In this document: positions 43,839 to 52,726 of the stretch, piece after piece | How positions within the stretch are numbered: position 1 is the stretch's first letter | How the letters are laid out: every line of letters starts with the position of its first letter | From: an uncultured Muribaculaceae bacterium | GTDB lineage: Bacteria > Bacteroidota > Bacteroidia > Bacteroidales > Muribaculaceae | NCBI GenBank assembly: GCA_947628305.1 | Contig: CANQZG010000010.1 | Coordinates: forward strand, 62,001 to 126,000 | DNA: 64,000 nucleotides | Reading direction: 5' to 3' | Notes under the pieces: generated by a model | Databases searched by the model: none | The model's input: the letters and a program-made list of their open reading frames with translations, nothing else | What the model was told of the DNA's origin: nothing | Position numbers and translations under genes: made by a program

Positions 43839-44746
43839 AAGATGCGCGTTACATGCCGTTGAAATGGTTGTTCGGCGCATTGTCGAGATTGCCGTTCAGG
43901 GTATTGTATATGCTGTCGGATGTACTATTCGTACTATTATATTATATTGCGAGGTATCGGCGTAAGGTGGTGGAGGATAATGTCAATGGTTCTTTTCCCG
44001 ACAGGACATCCAAGGAACGTCACCGCATCGTCAGGCGGTTTTACCGTAATCTCTCCGACTATTTTTTCGAGACAATCAAGCTGAATCATGTTGGCGATGA
44101 GGAAATCAGGTCGCGTATGCGGTTTGAGGGAATGGAGGTCGTTGACCGCCTGTTTGCGCAGGGACGTTCCGTCACGGCCTATTTTTCCCATTGCGGTAAC
44201 TGGGAATGGGTCACGTCAATAACATTGTGGTCAAGGTTCAGGTGCAATGAAGATGTATACTTTTGTCAGGTGTACCGTCCGCTGACCAATGACTTCTTTG
44301 ACCGTTATTTCCTGCATCTCCGTAGCCGATTCCACTCGATATCGTTTAAAAAGAAAACCGTCTTCCGTGACCTGCTAATGTTGCATCGGGATGGAAAGCC
44401 GTCAATAACAGGTTTCATGAGCGACCAAAAACCGAGCCATGGCGACCCGGTGCATGTCGTCCGATTCCTTAACCGTCCCACGGCGGTAATAACGGGAACG
44501 GAGACACTTTCGCGACGGCTGGGCAATGCCGTTGTGTACCTTGACATGCACAAGGAGTCACGTGGCCATTATAAGGTCGTGGTGAGGTTGATGAGCGAGG
44601 ATGTGAGTGTCCTGCCTGAATATGCGTTGACCGACCGTTATGTGTCGCTTCTGCAACAGACAATCAACCGTAACCCCGCGATATGGTTGTGGAGTCACAA
44701 ACGGTGGAAACACCCTGTAACATATAGAGATGAAACACCCTCTTAA
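43835..44746 (+). CDS. Lipid A biosynthesis acyltransferase (LpxL/HtrB-like)
   Basis: The 303-residue protein has an N-terminal membrane segment (RVLYMLSDVLFVLLYYIARY) and the LpxL acyltransferase core. The catalytic HxxxxE-type motif is in YFSHCGNWEWV; GFMSDQKPS and FLNRPTAVITGTETLSRR are present, and WLWSHKRWKH lies at the end. It would add a secondary acyl chain to lipid A or a related lipid in the inner membrane. It fits with the neighbouring LptF/G permease and glycosyltransferase as an envelope-building cluster. It overlaps mtaB by 4 bp and the glycosyltransferase gene by 17 bp. Confidence 0.9.
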   Translation: MKDARYMPLKWLFGALSRLPFRVLYMLSDVLFVLLYYIARYRRKVVEDNVNGSFPDRTSKERHRIVRRFYRNLSDYFFETIKLNHVGDEEIRSRMRFEGMEVVDRLFAQGRSVTAYFSHCGNWEWVTSITLWSRFRCNEDVYFCQVYRPLTNDFFDRYFLHLRSRFHSISFKKKTVFRDLLMLHRDGKPSITGFMSDQKPSHGDPVHVVRFLNRPTAVITGTETLSRRLGNAVVYLDMHKESRGHYKVVVRLMSEDVSVLPEYALTDRYVSLLQQTINRNPAIWLWSHKRWKHPVTYRDETPS

Positions 44747-45755
44747 AAGCGATAAGCCTGTCGCTGTCATTATATTGAACTGGAACGGAGAGAAACTTCT
44801 CCGGGAGTTCCTGCCCTCGGTGGTGCGTCATACGCCTGACAGGCTTGCCGATGTCATTGTCGCGGATAACGGTTCCGATGATGGCTCGCTGAAACTGCTT
44901 GCCGAGTATTTTCCTATGGTTGAGGTTATACGATTCGACTGTAACCATGGGTTCGCCGAAGGGTATAACCGTGCGTTAAAGGCTGTTCCACATCCCTACG
45001 TCGTGTTGTTGAACTCCGATGTCGCGGCCAAGGATGACTGGCTGACCCCTCTTTACAATTTCATGGAGGAGAAACCCGAGGTAGGCGCGGTGCAGCCTAA
45101 ATTGTTGTCTTACAGCGAACCGGGAAAGTTTGAGTATGCCGGGGCATCGGGCGGTTTCCTTGACCGCAACGGTTACCCCTATTGCCGGGGACGCATATTT
45201 GACACGACCGAAGTCGACACAGGTCAGTATGATGAATCGCTACCTGTATTCTGGGCGACGGGAGCGGCTTTGATGGTGCGCCGTGAACTGTATAATGAGG
45301 TCGGAGGCCTTGACAAGGATTTCTTCGCCCACATGGAGGAAATCGACCTGTGTTGGAGAATCCATTTAGCGGGTTATGAGGTGTGGGCGGTGCCTGCCGG
45401 GCGGCTGTATCATCTCGGTGGAGGAAGTCTGCCGGCATCCGACCCCCGCAAGACCTATCTAAATTTCCGCAACTCCCTGTTGATGCTTCACAAGAATCTG
45501 CCTGACGTGACGCGTCGTGGCCGTCTGCTGCGTCGGCGGTTGCTCGACACTGTCGCCTGGTGCAAATTTGTCGCGACATTGGATTTCAGGAACGCCTCGG
45601 CGATTTTCCGCGCCCACCGCGATTTCTCCCGCATGAGACGCGCCTACACGCAGCACCCGTCAACCGACCTGCTCGCCACGTTCCCCGGCGCAGACCGCAA
45701 CATCCTCACCGACTACTATCTTCGCGGCCGCAAGACATTCGCCTCACAACAGTAA
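44730..45755 (+). CDS. Glycosyltransferase family 2 (rhamnosyltransferase-like)
   Basis: The 341-residue protein has the GT2 GT-A fold: AVIILNWNGEKLL, IVADNGSDDGSLKLL, FAEGYNRALKA, a DXD-like site in VVLLNSDVAAKDD, and the acceptor-side motif FFAHMEEIDLCWRI. The family transfers sugars such as rhamnose to polysaccharide or lipid acceptors on the cytoplasmic side of the membrane. The acceptor and sugar are unknown. It begins inside the last codons of the acyltransferase gene, so the two are translated together and may act on the same envelope lipid. Confidence 0.9.
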   Translation: MKHPLKSDKPVAVIILNWNGEKLLREFLPSVVRHTPDRLADVIVADNGSDDGSLKLLAEYFPMVEVIRFDCNHGFAEGYNRALKAVPHPYVVLLNSDVAAKDDWLTPLYNFMEEKPEVGAVQPKLLSYSEPGKFEYAGASGGFLDRNGYPYCRGRIFDTTEVDTGQYDESLPVFWATGAALMVRRELYNEVGGLDKDFFAHMEEIDLCWRIHLAGYEVWAVPAGRLYHLGGGSLPASDPRKTYLNFRNSLLMLHKNLPDVTRRGRLLRRRLLDTVAWCKFVATLDFRNASAIFRAHRDFSRMRRAYTQHPSTDLLATFPGADRNILTDYYLRGRKTFASQQ

Positions 45756-45813
45756 TGCCGAATCAGGTTTTTACAATGATATGAGAGTGTCGCAAAACTT
45801 GCAAATTGGCATT

Positions 45814-45899
45814 GTAGGGACGCGCCAACGTGCGCGTCTGTTATCGCAAATGGTTGATAATACGTTATTTTGAAGACGCGAACGTAGTCGCGTCCCTAC
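45814..45899. repeat. REP pair unit C1 (GTAG outward) between convergent genes
   Basis: GTAG 45814-45817 plus hairpin 45818-45839, a linker with TTGATAATACGTTATTTTGA, then hairpin 45874-45895 plus CTAC 45896-45899. The linker and order resemble the pair at 62215-62299. Confidence 0.85.
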
Positions 45900-45961
45900 G
45901 ATTTCGTATTAAATCTTAGAGAGTGTTTGAATTTAACAGTCGTGTTTTTGATATTGTCATG

Positions 45962-48868
45962 TCATTGGGCGGCGCGTTTAGGCTTGAAGTCGAAGCGGTA
46001 GTGGACTGTCAGCATCAGATAGCGGGGCAGGATGGTTGAGACCCTCTGTGTCCGGCCTGTGGCGGAAACGGCATAATCGATGCCTTTGCGTTGTTTCAGG
46101 ATGTCATTCGCTTCGAGTGATATAATCCATTTTCGATTGTCAATGGGCACGCTCAGTTCGGCGTTCCAGATGAAGTCGGTCGAGTTCATTGAATCGATGA
46201 TATACCCGAAGCGACGTTGTGCGGAGAATTCGCTGGAAAGGTTGAAATTGAGCGGGAGGAACACCTGCCCGTTCAAACTGACCATACCGGCTCCTGAATT
46301 GTTTTTTGTCAGTAACGGACCTTCTGAACGGGAGTTGTTGAGTATACCGCGGGCAAAGATTCCTACCTGGAATTTTTTCTCACGGTGGTATTCCAGTCCC
46401 AACTCCTCATTCAGTCGGTATTCCCTCACGGCCTGTCTCGTAGGCTCGGTGTCATATCCTACCATGTTGGCATAGTTATGCAATGTACCGCTCAGATAGT
46501 TGAATAACCTGAAATTTTTCGGTGAGCCGAATCGGACTTCGATTATGTTCCTTAGTTCAAACATGTTGTTGCCCGACACGTTATAGGCCTTTGTTGTCCT
46601 TGTGCCTGACTGGGAGTCATATCTGAAACCGTTGACAATGTCGTTTGCCGTCCATTGGGCGGTAAAGCCGATATTGTTGGAGAAGTTGTCGCGCTTCATG
46701 TAAAAGTATATCGCATTGATGGAGTGGCGGGTGGAGTTGCGAAGGTCAGGGTTGCCTTCCCAGATGTTCAATGGGTCGGTGGTGTTGCGTATATCCACAA
46801 GGTTGACAAGGTTGACAGGCTGTTGTGCGAGACGGTAGGTCAGACGCGTAATCCAACGTTGCGCTTTCCATTCTATCAGGCTTTGGGGAATGTTGAATTT
46901 CAGGTAGGAACGTGAGGGGTTGGCATCGGTCTCGCCACGGTGATAGTATAATTGCTGACTCTCGATGATTAAGTTTGGCTCGATGTTGATACGGAGAGTC
47001 CCTTTTCCTTCATACTTTTTATTAAAGTCATACATCACTTTTATTCTGTGCTCGTTCTTGTACAGTTTGCTTGTGTAACTGTTGGCGAGGTCAGGGGTGG
47101 GGATGTCCATGGGGTCGAATTCGGCCATGGAGTTCTCGGCTATGGCTTCGAGTAGCGAGACATCGGAGTTCTTGCGTGTCTGCGTGTGGGCGAACTCGTA
47201 GCTGGCGTTAAGGCTTCCGACCGGGATTTTGAAATAGTATCGTGCAAGGCCCTGTATGTTGAAATTGTAGTGTGGACGTTGATTGGAAAAACGTTGTTGC
47301 AGCAAGGAGGCTTCAGGCCCCGCTCCGTAACATATATCCTGTAGGTTGTCGTCGAACATGCTGCTGCGGGAGTATTTGCTTTGAAACTTGAACGCCATTG
47401 CATCGGAACTGCCCGGGACTTTGACGCGTGCCTCAGCGTTCAGCTGTGAGTCCCACCCGTGGCCGTTGGATTCGTGTTTCTTGAGGTTGCGGTTAATCAG
47501 GGACTCGCGGAGGTCACGGTGGTCATCGGAATAGATTGACTCGATGATTGACTTATTGAGACCTTGTAACTCTTTGTTGAACGAGGCGGCCGTTTCATCG
47601 TTGTTGTCACGGTTTTTATTATAGGAAAATTGGGGTCGTATTCTGAAATTCCAGCCATCCTGTTTGTACTTGAAATCATGGGATGTGGACAGCTTGAAGT
47701 CACGTGCCCGGTTGTAGCGGTCGGAGAATTCGTAGGTGTCGGCCGTTTGAAGATAATTGACCGCATTGGTGACGACCGTGTTATGGCGGTCGGTGTAATG
47801 GGCATCGACATTGCCTGTCGCCTCCCATGTGTGCAGTTTGTTGTCGGCGAAATAGTCGATTCCGCCGTTTATCTTGCGTGTGATACCATTGCCGGAGTTT
47901 TCTATGGACTCATACCTGTCGCGGGTCAGTCGGTTGACGCGGTTGATGTTGTTGGAGTTTCCGTAGACCGCGACGCGTGAATTGTTGGTGTAGTGCATGG
48001 CGAACAGACGGCCGATATATCGCTCGGAGGTCCCTCCGCCAGCCTCGGCGTTAATCATATTGCCTGCCATGTAGTCTTTCTTGAGACGCACATCCATCAC
48101 ATATTCCCGGCTTACATCCCCACGGTCGCCGAGCACTTCGGTCATATCATCCTTTTTCTCATATACCGCCACGTCCTTTACAGCGTATGCCCCGATGTTT
48201 TCAAGCATCACATCCTTGTTCCCCTTGAAAAAGTCTTTGCCGTTGAGCAACAGGGACTCGACGAACCGTCCGTTGACATAGATTTTGCCGCCTTCGCGGA
48301 TTTCCACGCCCGGCATCTGGGCGATGAGGGCATCGAGCATCGACCCTTCGGGGAGCATGAAGGCATCGGCATTGTAGACGATTGTGTCACCCTTGTTGTA
48401 GAATTTGACCTTGCTCGCCTTGACGGTGATTTCGTCGAGCGTTTTCGATGCCTGTCTTGAGAGATATACCTTGGGGGCCTCGTGTCTGATTTCCCGTTTT
48501 TTCAGATTGGATAGAGTGAATGGCTGGTAATGTGTTTCATATCCCTCTTTGCTTACCTTTATAATATATTTTCCTTCGACTTTGGGTATGTTTATATAGT
48601 AGACCGATGTTGAGTCCCTGAAATGTGTCCTGTCAAAATCACTCCATTTCCAGTATTTTTCTCCTCCCTTTCCGGCGTTTATAACAGAACTGTCGGGTCG
48701 CAGTATCTCTATCTTTGTATCGATTATATCACGTGTCGTGAGACGGTCATATATGCGCCCTGTGATTGTGATGCTGTCAGTTTGGGTCTTATGGTCTTGT
48801 CCCTGTATACTTGATGAGAATAAAATTCCTATGAAAAGCAGAGTCAACGATGTGAGGATTTTTTTCAT
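45962..48868 (-). CDS. Outer-membrane beta-barrel protein, TonB-dependent-receptor-like
   Basis: The 968-residue protein has a signal peptide (MKKILTSLTLLFIGILFSSS). An N-terminal carboxypeptidase-regulatory-like beta domain follows (ITGRIYDRLTTRDIID). Next is a plug-like region at about residues 145-260 (LDEITVKASKVKFYNKGD, GSMLDALIAQMPGVEI, YVNGRFVESLLLNGKDFF). A long beta-barrel of the OMP_b-brl_3 type completes it. It resembles SusC-like and related receptors but has no SusD partner beside it and ends in HYRFDFKPKRAAQ. Substrate unknown. It is a single gene. Confidence 0.85.
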   Translation of the reverse strand: MKKILTSLTLLFIGILFSSSIQGQDHKTQTDSITITGRIYDRLTTRDIIDTKIEILRPDSSVINAGKGGEKYWKWSDFDRTHFRDSTSVYYINIPKVEGKYIIKVSKEGYETHYQPFTLSNLKKREIRHEAPKVYLSRQASKTLDEITVKASKVKFYNKGDTIVYNADAFMLPEGSMLDALIAQMPGVEIREGGKIYVNGRFVESLLLNGKDFFKGNKDVMLENIGAYAVKDVAVYEKKDDMTEVLGDRGDVSREYVMDVRLKKDYMAGNMINAEAGGGTSERYIGRLFAMHYTNNSRVAVYGNSNNINRVNRLTRDRYESIENSGNGITRKINGGIDYFADNKLHTWEATGNVDAHYTDRHNTVVTNAVNYLQTADTYEFSDRYNRARDFKLSTSHDFKYKQDGWNFRIRPQFSYNKNRDNNDETAASFNKELQGLNKSIIESIYSDDHRDLRESLINRNLKKHESNGHGWDSQLNAEARVKVPGSSDAMAFKFQSKYSRSSMFDDNLQDICYGAGPEASLLQQRFSNQRPHYNFNIQGLARYYFKIPVGSLNASYEFAHTQTRKNSDVSLLEAIAENSMAEFDPMDIPTPDLANSYTSKLYKNEHRIKVMYDFNKKYEGKGTLRINIEPNLIIESQQLYYHRGETDANPSRSYLKFNIPQSLIEWKAQRWITRLTYRLAQQPVNLVNLVDIRNTTDPLNIWEGNPDLRNSTRHSINAIYFYMKRDNFSNNIGFTAQWTANDIVNGFRYDSQSGTRTTKAYNVSGNNMFELRNIIEVRFGSPKNFRLFNYLSGTLHNYANMVGYDTEPTRQAVREYRLNEELGLEYHREKKFQVGIFARGILNNSRSEGPLLTKNNSGAGMVSLNGQVFLPLNFNLSSEFSAQRRFGYIIDSMNSTDFIWNAELSVPIDNRKWIISLEANDILKQRKGIDYAVSATGRTQRVSTILPRYLMLTVHYRFDFKPKRAAQ

Positions 48869-48870
48869 GA

Positions 48871-48890
48871 TGTGATGTGATGTGATGTAT
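48871..48890. repeat. Short tandem repeat (TGTGA) next to a start codon
   Basis: Three TGTGA units plus a TGTAT variant lie 2 bp upstream of the ATG at 48868 (minus strand), in the ribosome-binding region. Copy-number change could alter translation. Confidence 0.75.
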
Positions 48891-49144
48891 CCTTCTCATT
48901 ATAGTAGACGCACATCTGTACCAAACATTACAGGTGTGAGGGATAAAAATATCCGAAAAGGGCTTTAACAAAATTTATATAATGACAAATTGTCACAAAA
49001 AAGAGGTTGGTTTGTGTATTTTTATGCAATTGTAGTCGAGGATTAATGAAAAATTTCCGTTTTTGAACAAGAAATGGGATGATTTTGCAATATATGTTAT
49101 AAAACAGTGATTTATAAGTATATAGGATATGCCAAATAAATTAT
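48891..49144. other. AT-rich intergenic region
   Basis: I see no gene here. It should contain the promoter of the barrel protein gene, but only near-matches to TAnnTTTG with a 3-nt spacer are present on the minus strand. Confidence 0.4.
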
Positions 49145-49311
49145 TATCTTTGTAATGCTGTTAAATGAGGATGGTTTAGTCCTCATGTCGATGGCAAGAT
49201 AAAACGCTTTTTCATAAATGTTACCAAATTAGACATTAAATAAAAATCCACTGACGTTAAGTACTATGTGTAAGTTTCAAAGGTCACCCGTGAGGGCGAC
49301 CTTTGTTTTTT
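49145..49311 (+). ncRNA. Candidate small RNA with own promoter and terminator
   Basis: TATCTTTG at 49145-49152 matches the -7 element. About 125 nt later a terminator-type hairpin (CAAAGGTC arm at 49278-49285, closing at 49305) is followed by six T. Between them lies a 7-bp hairpin (ATGAGGA with TCCTCAT, 49165-49186) and no convincing open frame. The unit of roughly 150 nt is free of protein genes on either strand. Family unknown; a terminator and a chance promoter match remain possible. Confidence 0.45.
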
Positions 49312-49321
49312 CTTATAATTA

Positions 49322-49753
49322 AATTAGGAGTTAGGAGTTAGGAGTTAGGAGTTAGGAATTGATGTTAGTGGCCGTGGTTTTGGTTATGCTGCTAAGTAAT
49401 TTTCGCAGTTCCTCGCAATCGGAATTAATGGATTCAAATTCGGATTGTGTTATATAATCAGTTTCAATCAGAAGTTCTAGCCAGTATTGAGTCTCAGCGC
49501 ATTCCTTGAATGCAATGTGCATTTTTGCAAGGAAATCTTTTTTGCTTTGTCCGCATAATGCCTCTGTAATATTAGCCCCGATACTTGTTCCGCTTCTTAA
49601 GAGCTGCTTCGATAAAACGTACTCATTTTTAGAACTGCTTAAGTGTTGGTATAACCTGATAATTCTAATTGCAAATCTTTTCGATTTGCTCTTTACTGGA
49701 TTATCAACAGCCATATTACTTTATTTAAAATTCCTAATTCCTAATTCCTAATT
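49322..49753. mobile_element. Candidate mini mobile element: four-helix-bundle gene between inverted 7-bp arrays
   Basis: On the left, five tandem TTAGGAR-type units run from about 49324 to 49359. On the right, three TTCCTAA units at 49731-49751 are the inverted form. Between them lies only the four-helix-bundle gene. The left array supplies that gene's stop codon. The right array ends 2 bp from the sulfatase stop codon, which looks like an insertion point. Confidence 0.5.
49352..49714 (-). CDS. Four helix bundle protein (23S rRNA intervening-sequence/S23 family)
   Basis: The 120-residue protein matches the TIGR02436-type four helix bundle family: KRFAIRIIRLYQHL, LSKQLLRSGTSIGANITEAL, GQSKKDFLAKMHIAFKECAE, TQYWLELLIETDYI. 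Relatives are encoded inside intervening sequences of 23S rRNA genes and as stand-alone genes, and resemble the Avd protein of diversity-generating retroelements. The molecular role is not established; a basic pentameric nucleic-acid-binding barrel is known for Avd. No reverse transcriptase or template repeat is nearby. The stop codon and last serine codon lie inside the left 7-bp repeat array. Confidence 0.88.
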   Translation of the reverse strand: MAVDNPVKSKSKRFAIRIIRLYQHLSSSKNEYVLSKQLLRSGTSIGANITEALCGQSKKDFLAKMHIAFKECAETQYWLELLIETDYITQSEFESINSDCEELRKLLSSITKTTATNINS

Positions 49754-49755
49754 GA

Positions 49756-51336
49756 CTAAGGCATTTGCTCGGGGGGGAGCAGGTTATAGTTCTGGTTGCG
49801 GATTGTCTCGAGGAGGAGATGCATCTGACCGACGAGTTCGGGGTGCTCGGTGGCGACATTCTTGTCCTCGTAGACTTTTGACATGTCAAACAGTTGCTGG
49901 ACGGGTGCGCAGCCGGTCTCGACGTAGGCCCCGCGCGGTTTCATTTTGGGGAATGTGCTCGCTTCGACGTATTTCCATTCGGGAGTGCGGATTGCCAGTG
50001 TGTGGTCATATCCCTGTTGTACCACCCATGGGCGGTTGTTCATGTCGCTTCCGAGCCAGTTGCCGAGTCGGTTGAAACTGTCTGGGGCGCTCCCCTTGGG
50101 GATGGGGCGTTGCAGCAATGCCGCCATTGAGCCGATGAGGTCAATCTGGGACAGGACGGTGGCGTTCTCGCCTCGTTTTAATTTGGCTGCGGGCCAGTGG
50201 ACGATGAACGGGACGCGTGTGCCGCCCTCGTAGAGGCTGTATTTGCTTCCACGCAACGGGCCGGTGATGGAATGTCCGTTGAGCAGTTCCTCGGCGTGGT
50301 CGTCATATCCATCGTTAAGAACTGGGCCGTTGTCGCTCGACAGGATGATGAGCGTATTGTCAAGGATTTTCATGTCTTCAAGAGCGGTTAACAGCTGTCC
50401 TACGCTCCAGTCAAACTGTGCGATGGCATCTCCGCGTAACCCCATCTTGTTTTTGCCACGGAAACGGTCGTGGGGGAAGCGGGGCACATGCACGTCGTTA
50501 GTCGCGAAATACATGAAAAACGGTTGGTCTTTCTTTTCGCGTATGAAGTTGATGGCGTGTGTGGTGATTGAGTCGGCGATGTTCTCGTCTTTCCATAGGG
50601 CCTTGCCTCCTCCTTTCATGTAACCGATGCGGCTGATACCGTTGACAATCGACATGTCGTGGCCGAATGTCGGCTTTAGGTTGTATAACAGTTCGGGGTT
50701 GTCCTTGCCGGTTGGCTCGCCGGGAAAGTTATGTTCGTAGCTGACCTCGATGGGGGCGGAGGGGTCGTAGTTGGCGACCTGTCCGTTCTCGATGAACACA
50801 CACGGGACACGGTCGGCGGTGGCGGCCATCATGTAGGAGTAGTCAAACCCCAAGTCGCCCAATGCAGTAGGCAGCGGTGCGTTCCAGTCCTGTGTGCCGG
50901 TCTTGTCCCCCATGCCGAGGTGCCATTTGCCTATGGCGCATGTACGGTATCCTGCCGACTTGAACAGGTCGGCGATGGTGAACTGTTCGGGGCGTATAAT
51001 CATCCCTGCGTTACCCGGTGCGATGTCGGTACCCGGTTTTCGCCAGCTGTATTCGCCTGTGAGCATCGAGTAACGAGACGGAGTGCTCGTGGCAGCGACG
51101 GCGTAGGCATTGGTGAAACGCACGCCGTTGCGTGCGAGGCGGTTGACATTGGGGGTTGAGATGTTCTTCGCGCCGTAACATTCCAGGTCGCCGTAGCCGA
51201 GGTCATCGGCATATATTATCAGGACGTTGGGTTGAGAGGGTAATTTAGGTGTGGCATTGTTTTTCTGGGCCAATACCGGCATCGTGGCAAGTGTCGCCGA
51301 CATTATCGCGGCTGTCTTTTGAAATTTAAGGTTCAT
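49756..51336 (-). CDS. Secreted sulfatase, serine-type
   Basis: The 526-residue protein has a signal peptide (cleavage after ATMPVLAQ) and the type I sulfatase fold. The metal site is in YADDLGYGDLECYG. The maturation motif is S-T-P-S-R in ATSTPSRYSMLTGEY, where the serine would be turned to formylglycine by an anaerobic sulfatase-maturating enzyme. CAIGKWHLG and LIILSSDNGPVLNDG are further hallmarks. It hydrolyses sulfate esters, probably on host or algal glycans or glycosaminoglycans; the subfamily cannot be fixed by eye. No maturase or glycan locus lies nearby. Its stop codon abuts the right repeat array of the four-helix-bundle element. Confidence 0.93.
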   Translation of the reverse strand: MNLKFQKTAAIMSATLATMPVLAQKNNATPKLPSQPNVLIIYADDLGYGDLECYGAKNISTPNVNRLARNGVRFTNAYAVAATSTPSRYSMLTGEYSWRKPGTDIAPGNAGMIIRPEQFTIADLFKSAGYRTCAIGKWHLGMGDKTGTQDWNAPLPTALGDLGFDYSYMMAATADRVPCVFIENGQVANYDPSAPIEVSYEHNFPGEPTGKDNPELLYNLKPTFGHDMSIVNGISRIGYMKGGGKALWKDENIADSITTHAINFIREKKDQPFFMYFATNDVHVPRFPHDRFRGKNKMGLRGDAIAQFDWSVGQLLTALEDMKILDNTLIILSSDNGPVLNDGYDDHAEELLNGHSITGPLRGSKYSLYEGGTRVPFIVHWPAAKLKRGENATVLSQIDLIGSMAALLQRPIPKGSAPDSFNRLGNWLGSDMNNRPWVVQQGYDHTLAIRTPEWKYVEASTFPKMKPRGAYVETGCAPVQQLFDMSKVYEDKNVATEHPELVGQMHLLLETIRNQNYNLLPPEQMP

Positions 51337-51417
51337 TTTATGATTTAGTTAGGTTAGGTTCAATTTTGATACAACGGGATTTTGCCCGATGTTTATAAAC
51401 TTGACATTACACGATGT

Positions 51418-52716
51418 CTATTCCTGGGCATCGGTGTTGGGATGTCTCTCGACACGTATTTCCTCGAGACGTGTCGCGGTGCGTTTCGTGACCTTGAAAT
51501 CGAGGTCGCCCAGAGTTATAGTCTCGTCCTTGGCGGGCAGTGCGCCGGTTGAGAACAGCAGGTATCCGGCGAGGGTCTGGTATTCGTCATCCTCGGGGAT
51601 ATCGAGGCGGAACTCATCGTTGAGGCGTCTCACCTCTATGCGCCCTGAAAACTCATATATGCCCGGAGATACTTCCCGTGCGGTCAGCGACCCTTTGTCA
51701 TGTTCGTCCTCGAAATCGCCGAATATTTCCTCGACAAGGTCTTCAAGGGTGACGATGCCCGAGGTGCCTCCGAACTCGTCGACAACAATCGCCAGAGAGC
51801 GTTTCTCTGACAGCAGACGTCGCATCATCTTATTGGCGAGCAGTGTCTCCGGGGCGAATATCACCGGTTTTACACGTTTTTTCCAGTCGATTGCCGGGTC
51901 AAAGAGTTCCGACACATGTATATATCCCACGATGTTGTCGATATCGCCTGAATAGACTATGATTTTGGAACGTCCCGATGAGGTGAACAGGGCCGACAGT
52001 TCATCGCGGGTGATAGTGTCGATGTCGGCCGATACAATCTCGTTGCGTGGCAGCATACAGTCCCGCAGCTGTGTCGATGAAAAATCGAGGGCGTTATGGA
52101 ATATCTTGACCTCGTTCTCGAGTTTCTCCTCTTCGCCCTTTGCCGTGGTGCTGTCGATGGTTTTCTCGATGTAGTTGTTGAGTTCGCCCACCGACAGTGC
52201 GCCGAGCGATGACGAGCCAGTGTGAAGTCCGCAGAGTCGCATCAGGGACTTTGACAGCCATGATGTGAAAGCCGACAAGGGGTAAAGCACAATGTAGAAC
52301 AGGAATGTCAGCGGGGCGAAAAGTTTAAGCGACGTGTAAGGGTTTATACGGAAAATCGCTTTTGGGAAAAATTCACCCGTCAGCAATATTATGGCTGTGG
52401 ATATGAGTGTCTGCATTATGAGCACAAACACCTGATTGTCGTTGATTCGGGCGATTTCGGGTTCAAGCAGATAGGCCGCGCCCATACCGTATACAACGAG
52501 CATGATGTTGTTGCCGACGAGTATCATGGAGATGAACAGGTCGCGGTCGGCAAAATAACGGTTGATTATGCGGCTTATTATACCACCTTTTTTCACGTCA
52601 AGTTCCATACGCACCCGGTCGGTGGTTATATAGGCGATTTCAGTCCCTGAAAACAGGGCCGAGAAAATCAGCGATACAATCGCGATGGTTAGCCAGGTCA
52701 TTTGTTGCGGGTCCAT
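51418..52716 (-). CDS. CNNM/CBS-domain membrane protein (CorB/HlyC, GldE-like)
   Basis: The 432-residue protein has a DUF21/CNNM membrane domain with four hydrophobic segments (ALFSGTEIAYITTDR, VGNNIMLVVYGMG, TAIILLTGEFFPKAI). A pair of CBS domains at about residues 210-330 follows (MLPRNEIVSADIDTI, LAIVVDEFGGTSGIVTLEDLVEEIFGD). A C-terminal CorC/HlyC domain ends it. Relatives move or sense divalent cations, and the Bacteroidota version is annotated GldE because of its links with gliding and type IX secretion. I chose the ATG at 52716 (MDPQQMTWL); a TTG at 52743 would overlap lptC. Confidence 0.88.
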   Translation of the reverse strand: MDPQQMTWLTIAIVSLIFSALFSGTEIAYITTDRVRMELDVKKGGIISRIINRYFADRDLFISMILVGNNIMLVVYGMGAAYLLEPEIARINDNQVFVLIMQTLISTAIILLTGEFFPKAIFRINPYTSLKLFAPLTFLFYIVLYPLSAFTSWLSKSLMRLCGLHTGSSSLGALSVGELNNYIEKTIDSTTAKGEEEKLENEVKIFHNALDFSSTQLRDCMLPRNEIVSADIDTITRDELSALFTSSGRSKIIVYSGDIDNIVGYIHVSELFDPAIDWKKRVKPVIFAPETLLANKMMRRLLSEKRSLAIVVDEFGGTSGIVTLEDLVEEIFGDFEDEHDKGSLTAREVSPGIYEFSGRIEVRRLNDEFRLDIPEDDEYQTLAGYLLFSTGALPAKDETITLGDLDFKVTKRTATRLEEIRVERHPNTDAQE

Positions 52717-52726
52717 GGTGGAAATT

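Noticed and set aside
49352-49714. Diversity-generating retroelement (Avd-like protein)
   Set aside because: No reverse transcriptase, template repeat or variable-repeat target is visible within several kb.
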